Shown here: positions 27,400 to 37,500 of the stretch, one piece after another
Numbering within the stretch: the stretch's first letter is position 1
Layout: each line of letters starts with the position of its first letter
Source: Ignavibacteriales bacterium
GTDB taxonomy: Bacteria > Bacteroidota > Ignavibacteria > UBA10030
Length of the DNA: 64,000 bases
NCBI GenBank assembly: GCA_026390575.1
Contig: JAPLFR010000006.1
Coordinates: 267,567 to 331,566 of the forward strand
Direction: 5' to 3'
The notes under the pieces: generated by a model
Told to the model about the DNA's origin: nothing
Seen by the model: only the letters and a program-made list of their open reading frames with translations
The model's database searches: none
Made by a program: the position numbers and the translations under genes

Positions 27400-28272
27400 A
27401 TGCAGTTGCGAAAAATAAAAGAGTTCTTCATTGAGCGGACGATCTTCCTGAGCGGCATGATGTCTATCGTCATTGTCGCTTTGATCTTTGCATTTCTGCT
27501 GAAGGAAGGACTCTCTATTTTCTGGAGAGTTCCGATATCGGACTTTTTATTCGCACGCAATTGGTATCCGATTTCTGATCCGCCGCAATTCGGAATTTTA
27601 CCGCTGATCATCGGTTCCATACTCGTAACAGCCGGCGCGGGAATTATTTCAATCCCAATCGGAATTGCCAGTGCGCTCTTCATCGCAGAAATTGCACCGC
27701 GCAAAACAAAAGAAGTGCTGAAGGCAGGCATTGAACTTCTTGCCGCCATTCCTTCTGTTGTGATCGGTTTCATTGGCATGATAACACTTGGTCCGTTCAT
27801 TAAAGAGCTCTTCAATCTTTCCACCGGACTCACGGCACTCTCCGGTTCCATCACGCTCGCTTTTATGGCTATGCCGACAATTGTTTCGATTGCCGAAGAT
27901 GCCATCACTGCTGTTCCGCGCCAGTACCGTGAAGCTGCAATCGCGATGGGTGCAACAAAATGGCAGACGACATGGCGCATCGTCGCATACGCAGCGCGCC
28001 CCGGTATGGTTGCAGCGGTTATGCTCGGTATCGGCCGTGTGATCGGCGAAACGATGGCGGTCATGATGGTGACAGGAAATGCGGCGCTCATTCCGCACAG
28101 TATTCTTCAACCTGTCCGCACGTTAACGGCAACCGTTGCTGCGGAAATGGGTGAGACAGTACAGGGCGGTGAGCATTATGCAGCTCTCTTCGCTATCGGT
28201 ATTGTCTTGTTCATTATTACATTTCTGATCAACGGCGTAGCGGACATTTATCTTCACAAAACAAAAAAATAA
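27400..28272 (+). CDS. pstC: phosphate ABC transporter permease PstC
   Basis: A 290-residue inner-membrane permease with six hydrophobic helices. It carries the binding-protein-dependent permease EAA-type loop (REAAIAMGATKWQTTWRIV), which contacts the ATPase, and pattern segments typical of PstC (IEIAPRKTKEVLK-like segment, AAIPSVVIGFIGM). The start lies 5 nt after pstS and the gene is followed by pstA. It forms half of the membrane channel. Confidence 0.95.
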   Translation: MQLRKIKEFFIERTIFLSGMMSIVIVALIFAFLLKEGLSIFWRVPISDFLFARNWYPISDPPQFGILPLIIGSILVTAGAGIISIPIGIASALFIAEIAPRKTKEVLKAGIELLAAIPSVVIGFIGMITLGPFIKELFNLSTGLTALSGSITLAFMAMPTIVSIAEDAITAVPRQYREAAIAMGATKWQTTWRIVAYAARPGMVAAVMLGIGRVIGETMAVMMVTGNAALIPHSILQPVRTLTATVAAEMGETVQGGEHYAALFAIGIVLFIITFLINGVADIYLHKTKK

Positions 28273-28290
28273 TAATTCCAGAATGAACAG

Positions 28291-29136
28291 ATGAACGTTC
28301 AGCTTAAACAAAAAATTGCATTTAGTATTCTCTTCCTCTGCACACTGTTAGTCGTAGTGCCTGTGTTGATCATTCTTGTCATCATTTTCGTCAAAGGAGC
28401 AAGTGCGTTAAGTTTAAGTTTTCTATTTGAGATGCCCACAAGCGGAATGACCGCAGGCGGAATTTTCCCGGCAATTTTAGGAACACTGTATCTGGTTCTG
28501 GGGGCAATAATTTTTGCTGTGCCGCTCGGAGTTCTCTCTGCAATCTACCTTGTCGAGTATTCTCACGATAATGCATTAAGCCGCATAGTGAAACTGGCGA
28601 TTGTGAATCTTGCCGGTGTGCCATCGGTTGTGTACGGTCTTTTCGGATTAGGCATCTTTGTTCTTTTTTTAGGATTTGGCGCCTCCATCCTTTCTGGCTC
28701 GCTGACACTCGGCATTATGATTCTGCCGGTGATTATCACTTCATCACGCGAAGCATTGGAAAGTGTTCCTCAATCTTTCCGCATAGTCAGCTTGTCGCTC
28801 GGAGCAAGCAAATGGCAAACAATTCGTCATTCCGTACTGCCGCATGCGCTGCCTGGAATTCTCACCGGAACTATACTTGGCCTCGGCCGCGCTGCGGGCG
28901 AAACGGCTCCTATTCTTTTCACCGTCGCTGCGTTCTATCTTCCAAAACTGCCCCAATCTGTGTTCGACCAAACAATGGCGCTTCCGTACCATTTGTATGT
29001 CATCTCGACGCAAGTGCCGGGCATTCCGGAAAACGTTCGCTATGGAACTGCTCTTGTTTTACTGTTGCTCGTGCTTGTACTCAATCTTGCCGCCATCATC
29101 CTCAGGTATCAATTTAGAAAGCGAAAAAGATGGTAG
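28291..29136 (+). CDS. pstA: phosphate ABC transporter permease PstA
   Basis: A 281-residue permease with six predicted helices. It has the PstA-type segments AIYLVEYSHDNALSRIVKL and LAGVPSVVYGLFGLGIFV and the EAA-type loop FRIVSLSLGASKWQTIRHSV. It overlaps the next gene (an ATPase) by 7 nt, indicating co-translation. It forms the second half of the channel with PstC. Confidence 0.95.
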   Translation: MNVQLKQKIAFSILFLCTLLVVVPVLIILVIIFVKGASALSLSFLFEMPTSGMTAGGIFPAILGTLYLVLGAIIFAVPLGVLSAIYLVEYSHDNALSRIVKLAIVNLAGVPSVVYGLFGLGIFVLFLGFGASILSGSLTLGIMILPVIITSSREALESVPQSFRIVSLSLGASKWQTIRHSVLPHALPGILTGTILGLGRAAGETAPILFTVAAFYLPKLPQSVFDQTMALPYHLYVISTQVPGIPENVRYGTALVLLLLVLVLNLAAIILRYQFRKRKRW

Positions 29137-29891
29137 AGGCAAAGACGATAAAAATATCGATTCAAAATTTATCAATTCATTTCGGAAATGTACCCGCACT
29201 CAAGAATTTGAATCTTGATATTTACAACAATGAGATTTTTACAATCATTGGCCCGGCAAATTCCGGCAAGTCATCATTATTGCAGTCGCTGAATCGTCTC
29301 AACGATCTCAATACAACGTACCGGAAAAGCGGGAAAATTGTCATGGATGGCAAAGACATCGATGACCTTGAGGTAGAATCACTTCGCACACGAGTCAGCA
29401 TCGTCTTCGCTTTGCCATTTCCACTTCCATTGTCGATTTTTGACAACATTGCGTATGGACCGCGGATGCACGGACTTAAAAACAAAACAAAGCTCACAGA
29501 AATTGTTGAGAAAGGTCTGCGTGAAGCATATTTATGGGATGAGGTGAAAGACAGGCTTCACATTCCAGCGATGAATCTTTCCGGCGGACAGCAGCAGCGT
29601 CTTTGCATCGCCAGAATCCTTGCGGTAGAGCCGGAAGTCATTATGTTTGACGAGCCGACATCCGGGCTTGATCCGATTTCGACTGCACGAGTTGAAGAAA
29701 CCTTGCGAATACTAAAAGAACGCTATACGATTATCCTTGTCACCAACAATGTTGCGCAGGCGGCACGCGTAGGAGATCGAACGGCGTTTCTTCTGATGGG
29801 GGAATTGATCGAACTGAATGAAACTAAACGCCTTTTCACCATGGCGCAAGATAAACGCACCGATGATTATCTTACCGGGAAATTCGGATGA
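29130..29891 (+). CDS. pstB: PstB-type ATPase 1: canonical signature, altered Q- and H-loops
   Basis: A 253-residue ABC ATPase of the PstB family. Walker A is GPANSGKSS (residues 41-49), the signature is a perfect LSGGQQQR (150-157), and Walker B with catalytic Glu is VIMFDEPTSGLDP (Glu175). Two residues normally invariant are replaced. The Q-loop Gln is Ala94 (VSIVFALPFP instead of VGMVFQ-PNPFP), and the switch His is Asn206 (LVTNNVAQAAR instead of VTHNMQQAAR). The nucleotide sequence confirms both (GCT and AAC codons). The frame is intact and overlaps pstA and the next ATPase, so it is not a decayed gene. It probably pairs with the second ATPase. Confidence 0.93.
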   Translation: MVEAKTIKISIQNLSIHFGNVPALKNLNLDIYNNEIFTIIGPANSGKSSLLQSLNRLNDLNTTYRKSGKIVMDGKDIDDLEVESLRTRVSIVFALPFPLPLSIFDNIAYGPRMHGLKNKTKLTEIVEKGLREAYLWDEVKDRLHIPAMNLSGGQQQRLCIARILAVEPEVIMFDEPTSGLDPISTARVEETLRILKERYTIILVTNNVAQAARVGDRTAFLLMGELIELNETKRLFTMAQDKRTDDYLTGKFG

Positions 29892-30652
29892 GTATAGATA
29901 CACCAATCATAGAAGCGCGTCATCTAAATTTATTTTATGGAAATTTTCAGGCACTTGTCGATATTGACATCGAGATCGAGCAACAGCATATCACCGCTTT
30001 GATCGGGCCTTCCGGCTGCGGTAAATCGACTCTTGTGCGGGTCTTCAATCGAATGAACGATTTAATCGAAGGAGTTCGGGTCACCGGAGAGGTAGTGATT
30101 CAGGGGGAAAATATTTTTTCTCCGGAAACAGACTTGATTGCATTACGAAGAAAAGTGGGGATGGTGTTCCAACGGCCGAATCCTTTTCCGTTGTCCGTGC
30201 GGGATAATCTTACATTCGGCCTTGAGATTCATCGCGAGCACTCAAAAAAGGACCATACCAATATTATTGAACAATCGTTAAAAGATGTACTTCTGTGGGA
30301 TGACTTGAAAGATCGTCTCGATCAATCTGCGCTGCGCCTTTCGCTGGAACAACAGCAGCGTTTGTGTATTGCGCGGGTCCTGGCAATGAAACCGCAAATC
30401 ATTCTTATGGATGAGCCATGTTCAGCACTCGATCCTATTGCAACATTGAGGATTGAAGAACTGATGCAAGAATTAAAAAGGAATTATACAATCGTCATTG
30501 TCACGCACAATATGCAGCAAGCCGCCCGTGCCAGCGATTATACCGCATTTCTCTATATTGGCAAATTGATAGAATTTGGCGAAACAAAACGCGTTTTTTC
30601 TGCCCCGAAAGAAAAGCAAACGGAAGATTATCTTACTGGAAGATTTGGATAA
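29888..30652 (+). CDS. pstB: PstB-type ATPase 2: canonical Walker/Q/H, broken signature
   Basis: A 254-residue PstB-family ATPase. Walker A GPSGCGKST (40-48), Q-loop Gln95 (VGMVFQRPNPFP), Walker B ILMDEPCSALDP (Glu176) and switch His207 (VIVTHNMQQAAR) are all canonical. The ABC signature reads LSLEQQQR (151-158), so both Gly of LSGGQ are replaced by Leu153 and Glu154. It begins in an ATGA overlap with the first ATPase. Since each ATP site uses Walker motifs of one subunit and the signature of the other, this protein and ATPase 1 together make exactly one canonical site. Confidence 0.94.
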   Translation: MSIDTPIIEARHLNLFYGNFQALVDIDIEIEQQHITALIGPSGCGKSTLVRVFNRMNDLIEGVRVTGEVVIQGENIFSPETDLIALRRKVGMVFQRPNPFPLSVRDNLTFGLEIHREHSKKDHTNIIEQSLKDVLLWDDLKDRLDQSALRLSLEQQQRLCIARVLAMKPQIILMDEPCSALDPIATLRIEELMQELKRNYTIVIVTHNMQQAARASDYTAFLYIGKLIEFGETKRVFSAPKEKQTEDYLTGRFG

Positions 30653-30666
30653 AAGGAGATACCGCT

Positions 30667-31350
30667 ATGGAACGACATTTTCAAAAAGAATTAGAAAGCC
30701 TGAAGACATCGCTGATTAAAATGGGAAGTGTGGTGGAGGAAAATATTGCGATAGCAATTCGTTCAGTGATGGAGAGTAATCAAGAACTGGCACTCAAGGT
30801 CATCGAATCAGACACACGAGTCGATGCGCTTGAAATCGAAATCGATAATGCGATCGTTGATTTACTGGCTCTGCAACAGCCTGTGGCGAGCGACTTGAGA
30901 TTTATTCTTGCCGCACTCAAAATCAACAACGACTTGGAACGTATTGGCGACCATGCAGTGAACATTGCTCAGGCTGCTCAAGTACTCTCTTCGCTCCCCA
31001 ATGTCGAGCTCCTGGACGAAATTCCCAAAATGGTAGAAATCACAAGGACAATGTTAAAAGATGCAATCGACAGCTTCATCCTTCTTGATCCTGTGAAAGC
31101 ACGTATTGTTTTAAAAACAGATGATCAGATCGACGACCTCAATCGAATAGTTATACGAAAAGTCATCGAATTGCTGAAGAACAATAAACAGACTGCTGAA
31201 TGCGGATTGGAATTGAGCCTGGTGAGCAGGAACTTAGAACGCGTGGCAGATTTGGCAACCAACATTGCTGAAGAAGTCATTTTCCATACGCAGGCACGCG
31301 TTGTGAAACATCATGCTGACGAGAAAGAGCGTTCAGCAACGGACAAATGA
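30667..31350 (+). CDS. phoU: phosphate regulator PhoU
   Basis: A 227-residue protein with two PhoU three-helix repeats (ESLKTSLIKMGSVVEENIAI and VDALEIEIDNAIVDLLALQQ; LRFILAALKINNDLERIGDH; VSRNLERVADLATNIAEE). A good ribosome site (AAAGGAG) sits before the ATG. By family knowledge it restrains Pst transport and Pho signalling. A second, partial copy of its last ~25 codons lies at 34346-34426 after the next gene. Confidence 0.95.
   Translation: MERHFQKELESLKTSLIKMGSVVEENIAIAIRSVMESNQELALKVIESDTRVDALEIEIDNAIVDLLALQQPVASDLRFILAALKINNDLERIGDHAVNIAQAAQVLSSLPNVELLDEIPKMVEITRTMLKDAIDSFILLDPVKARIVLKTDDQIDDLNRIVIRKVIELLKNNKQTAECGLELSLVSRNLERVADLATNIAEEVIFHTQARVVKHHADEKERSATDK
31270..31326 (+). repeat. 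phoU 3'-end repeat, copy 1 (inside phoU)
   Basis: These 57 nt inside phoU match 34361-34417 with three mismatches, all silent (ATT/ATC, CAT/CAC, GAC/GAT). The propeller gene at 31416-34241 lies between the two copies. Confidence 0.9.
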
Positions 31351-31415
31351 AGCGCGCGACTTGAAGACTATTTTTTCTGAAAATATTTGCCGCGATAATA
31401 GTCGGTGTTAATAGT

Positions 31416-34241
31416 TTATTCTTTCGATGAATCTGATAGCGGTGGTTTTGCGGAAGCTGCATCTATTTGTTTTTTCACCTTTGCATAAAGGTCACCATAT
31501 AATTTTTCTGCACACTCGGGACAGACACCGTGACTAAATTGGGCTTGTGAGTGCGCCTGAATATATCCTTCAAGTTGCGTCCAATACCCTTTGTCATCGC
31601 GTATTTTCTTACAATTAGAACAGATGGGAACGAGTCCGCTCAAGACCTTAATATCTGCTGCGGCATCTTGCAGCTTTGTAATCAACCGTTCGCGTTCAGC
31701 TATTTCAGACGCAAGCTCCTGTGTTCTCTCGTCGACCATATGCCGAAGTTTTCGTTCATTCGCACGCAATTGATGTACTTTGAAAAGATACGCGCTTGTA
31801 CCAAACATGATAAGGCTTACAGCACAGAGACTATAGAACCATGAGGTTTGCCAGAATGGAGGAATAATATCGATCCTCAGCGAAGTGCCCTCAGTATTCC
31901 AAATTCCATCATTATTAGAAGCTTTGACTTTGAATGTGTATTCGCCCGGATCGAGATTCGTATAGGTAACATATCGCCGAGCGGCATTTGTATAATTCCA
32001 TTCTTTCTCAAAACCTTCCATGATATATGCATACTGGTTTTTTTCAGGATACGTGTAATTGATGGCGTTAAATGAAAATGAAAAGACCGACTGGTCCCAG
32101 GTCAGTTTAATTTCTTTTGCTTCACTGATGTGTGTTTGAAATTGGGAGCTGGGTCCACCATAAACCACTGGTTTGTTAAATATTTGAAAATCAGTGACAT
32201 ACACCGGAGGGACAAGGTCATTATCTTTCAGGCTGTCAGGATAAAAGGAGTTGAAACCGTCATATCCGCCAAAATAGATTTCCCCGCGACGAGTTTTAAG
32301 AAATGATTGCTCAAGAAATTCGTTCGCGACTAAACCATCCCCTTTCGAATAGTTCCTCACCTTCTGAGTCTTTCGATCCAATCTGCTGATACCATAATTG
32401 GTGGAAATCCAGAGGTTGCCATTATTATCTCCGATAATCGCTTTTATTTGGTTGTTTGGTAAACCGTCGACCATTGTAAATGTTTTTATAATTGTCCCAT
32501 CAGGCTTACAATAGTATATCCCCGAAGTATTACTACCGACCCACAAATTACCGTCCCTATCCCTCCAGAATGCCTGGATATCATTGTCACGGAAATTATA
32601 TACTTTAAATGAATGAGTCTTTTTATCATAACGGTTGAGTCCGTCACTCGTACAGATCCACATATTTTTTTCAGCGTCTTCAACACATTGCCAAATCTTG
32701 TCACTACTAATCGCTTGGGGATTAGCGTGGCCCGGTTTGAATCGTTTAACTACTCCAATTTTTTTATCAAAGAGATCGATTCCTCCTTGCAAAACCCCCA
32801 ACCAAAGTATGTTCTCATGATCTATCGTAAAGTGCCAAATGGTTCTGCCAGAGATGCTCGATGGATTGTTTTTCTGAGGAAGATATCGAAAAAACCGCCC
32901 TGTTTTTCTGTCATACCGGTTCAGCCCCGCATCCCAAGTCGATATCCACATATCATGATCTTTATCTTCAGCGATACATCGTATGATGTTCCCGCTCAAG
33001 CTGTACGGATTTGAAGGATCGTTTTTGTGTGCCGTAAAAATACCTGTCTTCGGATTGTAAACATTCACTCCGCCGCCATCGGTGCCAATCCAAATCAAGC
33101 CTTGATGATCCTCATAAAAACAACCAGTAAAATTGTATGACAATGATCTGGAACTATTACTATTATGCGTAAAGACTTTAAAATTCTTCTTTTTGGGATT
33201 ATAATAATTGATTCCTCCGCCTGAAGTACCTACCCATAAAATTCCTTCCCTATCTCTATGGAAACACCAAATGCCGTCGTTATTAAGACTATGATCATTT
33301 GTCTCATCATGCACGATATATTCAAATGTCTTCGATACTTTGTCAAAACGGTTTATTCCTCCCTGATCGACTGCTAACAATAAATGGCGGTCATCTTCCG
33401 GTACAATGTAAAGAATGAGATCTTGATTGGGACCTTTACCATTTTTTTGTGATCTGAATTGTTCAAATGTATTGGCGGCCGGATCATACGAAATGAATCC
33501 GCTGGCATCCGTTGTAATCCATATTTTATCCTGATGATCGATGTATACGCTCTTATAACAAATAGTGCCGAAATTAATAGAAGGATCATCATATTTTTTA
33601 AATTTTCCAGACTCAGGATCGAAACGACGGATGCCCCGGCTCAGTGAGACGACCCAGAGGTATCCCTTTGAATCAAATGCCATCATCTTGGATGGGAAGG
33701 ATAAAGCCTCCTTCTTGCTCTCAAATGGATATCGCACAAAGCTTTGAGTTGCGGGGATCCATTTGTTCAGGCAATCCGCATCGGTGAGAATCCAAAGGTT
33801 TCCTTTTTTGTCCTGGATGATACTGGCAATGTAATTGCCGTTTATACTAGTTGTATCGGTAGAATTATTTTTAAATCCCTTAAAATTATCTTTTGCAGGA
33901 TCGTATAAGTTTAATCCATCAAGAGTACCAAACCATAGATTTTTTTCCCGGTCTTCATAAATACATTTTACATAATTATTGCTGATTGTTTCCGGCTGCT
34001 GGTCATCGTGTCGGTATCTTATAAACTGATAGCTATCATATTTGTCAAGGCCGGCATCGGTGCCCACCCAGAGATATTCTTTACTATCTCTAAAGATGCA
34101 CCATATTCGGTTATCTGACAAGCCGTCGCGGGCGGTGAGATAATCAAATCTCATTGAATTGCTTTGCGAAAAAGTACTTCCTGTACCGCAAAACAATCCC
34201 AGACAGACAAAAACGATGCTTATGGCTTGTATTCTTTGCAT
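31416..34241 (-). CDS. two-component-type propeller sensor with C-terminal Cys/His module, no kinase
   Basis: A 941-residue protein. A signal peptide (to about TFSQS) is followed by roughly a dozen Reg_prop blades with the repeating pattern W-[VIF]-GT plus -LNRYD- (about residues 30-680), predicted to form two periplasmic propellers. A Y_Y_Y domain follows (FSFSFNAINYTYPEKNQYAY, YTNLDPGEYTFKVKASNNDG), then one transmembrane helix (about 790-810), a coiled coil, and a cysteine module (about 870-910: VPICSNCKKIRDDKGYW, then FSHGVCPEC). No HisKA, HATPase, receiver, GGDEF or AraC domain is present. It lies convergent to phoU, between phoU and a displaced phoU 3' fragment. Signal and output are unknown. 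Confidence 0.85.
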   Translation of the reverse strand: MQRIQAISIVFVCLGLFCGTGSTFSQSNSMRFDYLTARDGLSDNRIWCIFRDSKEYLWVGTDAGLDKYDSYQFIRYRHDDQQPETISNNYVKCIYEDREKNLWFGTLDGLNLYDPAKDNFKGFKNNSTDTTSINGNYIASIIQDKKGNLWILTDADCLNKWIPATQSFVRYPFESKKEALSFPSKMMAFDSKGYLWVVSLSRGIRRFDPESGKFKKYDDPSINFGTICYKSVYIDHQDKIWITTDASGFISYDPAANTFEQFRSQKNGKGPNQDLILYIVPEDDRHLLLAVDQGGINRFDKVSKTFEYIVHDETNDHSLNNDGIWCFHRDREGILWVGTSGGGINYYNPKKKNFKVFTHNSNSSRSLSYNFTGCFYEDHQGLIWIGTDGGGVNVYNPKTGIFTAHKNDPSNPYSLSGNIIRCIAEDKDHDMWISTWDAGLNRYDRKTGRFFRYLPQKNNPSSISGRTIWHFTIDHENILWLGVLQGGIDLFDKKIGVVKRFKPGHANPQAISSDKIWQCVEDAEKNMWICTSDGLNRYDKKTHSFKVYNFRDNDIQAFWRDRDGNLWVGSNTSGIYYCKPDGTIIKTFTMVDGLPNNQIKAIIGDNNGNLWISTNYGISRLDRKTQKVRNYSKGDGLVANEFLEQSFLKTRRGEIYFGGYDGFNSFYPDSLKDNDLVPPVYVTDFQIFNKPVVYGGPSSQFQTHISEAKEIKLTWDQSVFSFSFNAINYTYPEKNQYAYIMEGFEKEWNYTNAARRYVTYTNLDPGEYTFKVKASNNDGIWNTEGTSLRIDIIPPFWQTSWFYSLCAVSLIMFGTSAYLFKVHQLRANERKLRHMVDERTQELASEIAERERLITKLQDAAADIKVLSGLVPICSNCKKIRDDKGYWTQLEGYIQAHSQAQFSHGVCPECAEKLYGDLYAKVKKQIDAASAKPPLSDSSKE

Positions 34242-34345
34242 ATGGCTGATAAACTTACATAATAATTTTCATAGTACGCAAATTTCTTTTGAGAAATTAT
34301 TGAAAAAAAACCTACACTTAAAATTTCCTGCTTACCTCCGATTGA

Positions 34346-34426
34346 ACAACCGGCATTATGGAAGAAGTCATCTTCCACACGCAGGCACGCGTTGTGAAAC
34401 ATCATGCTGATGAGAAAGACCATTGA
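34346..34426 (+). pseudogene. phoU 3'-end fragment
   Basis: Read on plus, codons from about 34346 to the stop at 34424-34426 give T-T-G-I-M-EEVIFHTQARVVKHHADEK-D-H. The true PhoU end reads A-T-N-I-A-EEVIFHTQARVVKHHADEK followed by ERSATDK. The preceding in-frame codon is TGA and there is no ribosome site, so it is not a gene. The 57-nt core 34361-34417 is 95% identical to phoU. Confidence 0.85.
34361..34417 (+). repeat. phoU 3'-end repeat, copy 2
   Basis: Direct repeat of 31270-31326, same orientation, 3 mismatches in 57 nt. With copy 1 it brackets a segment of about 3.1 kb containing one propeller sensor gene. Confidence 0.9.
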
Positions 34427-34459
34427 GGTAAAAAAAACTCAATTCCCGAATAGATTAGA

Positions 34460-34490
34460 CTCCGGAGTGAAACACTTCGGTGTTTTTTTT
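34460..34490 (+). terminator. intrinsic terminator after phoU fragment
   Basis: CTCCGGAGTG, loop AAA, CACTTCGGTG form a stem with one mismatch and one G-T pair, followed by eight T residues on plus. Orientation fits termination of a plus-strand transcript, most simply the ancestral pst-phoU operon, whose end would now be displaced. Confidence 0.75.
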
Positions 34491-34507
34491 CCTACGCCTG
34501 TAATACT

Positions 34508-37500
34508 CTATTCAATTTTCTTAGGCACAAAGTTCGGGTACAACTTCTTCATGCAATCGGGGCAGACACCGTGACTAAATTTAGCTTGTGAGTGCGCCTG
34601 AATATATCCTTCGAGCTGCGTCCAATATCCTTTATCGTCGCGAATCTTTTTGCAATTGGAACATATCGGTACGAGTCCGCTTAAAACCTTAATATCTGCG
34701 ATGGCATCTTGCAGTTCTTTAATCAACCGTTCGCGTTCATCATCTGCTTTCTTGCGTTCGGTGATATCTCTGCCAACACCGACCAGACCAATGGTTTGAC
34801 CTTTTGCATCTCTTAATGGAAGTTTAGATGTGTTCAGCCAACGTTTCTGGCCTTGCTTATCAATTATATACTCCTCTTTATCGACTACTGCCTTGCCAGT
34901 CTGAATGACCGATTGATCGTCAGCATAAAATCCATCCGCTAACTCCTTCGGGTAAATATCGAAGTCATCTTTACCTATTGCCTCCGCTTCTGATTGGAGA
35001 CCCATGTTATGCACATCGGCGACCGAATCAGGAAGATTGTTTATTAGTGTGCGCAATAAGTTGCGCTCCTTGGCTATTGCTTCATCCATCCGTCTTTGTT
35101 CTGCAAGCTCTCTTGCCCGTATACGACTTCTATAGAACAAGAAAATAACATATGCAATTATTGCAAACAGTATAGTGTAAAACCAGTAGGTTCGCCAAAA
35201 TGGAGGTGTAATGCGGATGCTCAACGATGTGCCTTTCTCATTCCAGATGCCATCGTTATTTGAAGCCTTCACACGAAAAACATATTCTCCGGGATATAAA
35301 TTGGTATAGGTTGCTGTGCGTTTTGTGCCAATATAATTCCACTCTTTATCAAATCCTTCCATCATATATGCATATTGGTTTTGACCTGGAGCGGTATAAT
35401 CCAGAGCTGCAAATTCAAAAGAAAACACCGATTGATTATACGATAATACAATCTGATTGGACTGGGAAATTTGCTTACTTAATGGAGATCCGGCTTCACC
35501 AACTTTCACGGGTTTATTAAAAACTGTGAAATCGGTTATCATTACCTGTGGTAAATTGAGATTGTCAAATAGACTGTCGGGTCGAAAAATATTAAATCCA
35601 TTTGTACCTCCAAAAAGTATTTCGCCTCCGGATGTTTTAAAACAACTGTTTCTAATATAACTGTTGCCCTGAAGTCCGTCGGTTAGTGTATAATTTCTGA
35701 ATGAATTCAATTCCGGATCGAATTTAGAAATCCCCTTAGCAGTACTTGCCCAAATGAAACCATGGTCATCTTCAATCAGACCGGTTATATTATTATTCGG
35801 TAAACCATTTTTATCGTAGTAACGGGTAAACTTTTTATTTTTAGGATTGAAATGATTAAGGCCATTAACTGTCCCTATCCATAGTGTAGAATCACGTCCC
35901 GGCAATATATTATTGATCTGGGCGTAACTCAAACTATTTTCATCATCTTTTTTATTGTAAAAGTTCTCAAAAGTTTCTTTGTCAGGATTGAATATACTGA
36001 AACCAGAAGTATGCCCCAATATAATATTCCCGGCATAATCTTCGGCCATATTGAGCACCCAATTTGAGGGAAGTTTGCTATTATTCGATGAGTATGTAAT
36101 AAAAGTGTTCCATTTCTTATCGTATTTGGCAAAACCAAGGTTCCCAAATGCAACCCATGTCCGGCCTTTGTGATCGACTAATATTTCAAATATATTGTCG
36201 TTCGGGATTCCATTTTTTTTCTTTGAGAATGTTGTAAATGTTTTATTCTTTTTATTGTACAAGTTAAGGCCACAATCCCATCCGCCTACCCAAATATCAT
36301 TATCCTTGTCTTTACAAATTGATAATATTGCATCGCTTTTCAGACTTGAATTCTTTGAATTATAATGTATAATCCGATCCGTTTTTCGATTCCAAATATT
36401 GATTCCACCCCCATCGGTACCAATCCATAGAGTACCATCGTTATCTTCATAAAAACAACTTACTGCATTGTAACTAAGGCTATTGGGATTACCAGGAATT
36501 TTTTTATAGGTATAAAACTTTTTTTCGTTTTTCTTTACTACATTGACTCCACCGGTATAAGTACCAATCCAGAGGTTTCCTGTTTTATCTTCACAAATAG
36601 CATGAACTGAATTATTATTCAAATTATTAGGAATATTTTCATTCACCCGATAATTGATAAATGTTTTATTTTTAGAATTGAAGTAATCTAATCCTCCATT
36701 CTCGGTGCCTATCCAAATACCATCCTTTTGATCGGCATAAAGAACTAATATTATATTGCGATGCTCATCATCCGTAACAGGTTTGAATGTATCGAAGAAG
36801 TATTTTCCTGACCTCGATGTATTCATCCTGCACAATCCGCCACCTAAGGTTCCAATCCATATAGTACCATGCTTATCTTTTGTAAGCGAAAAGATTTCAT
36901 TATAAGAAATACTTCGGGAATCATTTTCTTTGTGTATAAACCGGGTACTGGTTTTTGTTTCCGGGTTCAAAAGATTTAGCCCGCCCCCCATAGTTGCAAT
37001 CAATATGTTGCCATCATTATCCTCAATGATAGAGCGAATATCGTTATTGCTTATGCTGTTAGGATTATCTTCTGCATGGATAAAATGGGTGAATTTATTA
37101 TCTTTTCCATTAAATGAATTCAGACCGGCATCGGTTGTTCCAATCCAAAAACGTCCTTTTTTATCTTCATAAATACAATATGCCCTTTGTCCACTCAAAC
37201 TGTTCGGGTCGTTAGCATTATGTGTATAATTAGTAAAAACATCGAGGTCTCGATTATATCGACTTAAGCCCCTGTCACTACCGAACCAGAGTTCTCCATG
37301 ACTATCTTCATATATACAATCGATTTGATTGCCGGCAATACTCATTGAATCAGCAGGGTTATTATAATATTTCACAAAATTATAACCATCAAATTTGTTT
37401 AGCCCATTCATTGTGCCAAACCACATGAAACCATTTTTATCTTGTAATATGCAGTTTACTGAAGATTGAGATAATCCATCTTCAGGAGTAATGTACTTGA

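Noticed and set aside
29130..29891. First PstB-type ATPase as a decaying pseudogene
   Set aside because: Its frame is intact, it overlaps both neighbours, and Walker A, signature and Walker B Glu are kept; the lost residues are complementary to those kept in the second ATPase.
31366..31403. GACTATT...AATAGTC inverted repeat between phoU and the propeller gene as a terminator
   Set aside because: The stem is short (7 bp) and AT-rich with a 24-nt loop and no adjacent T-run, so it is too weak to call.
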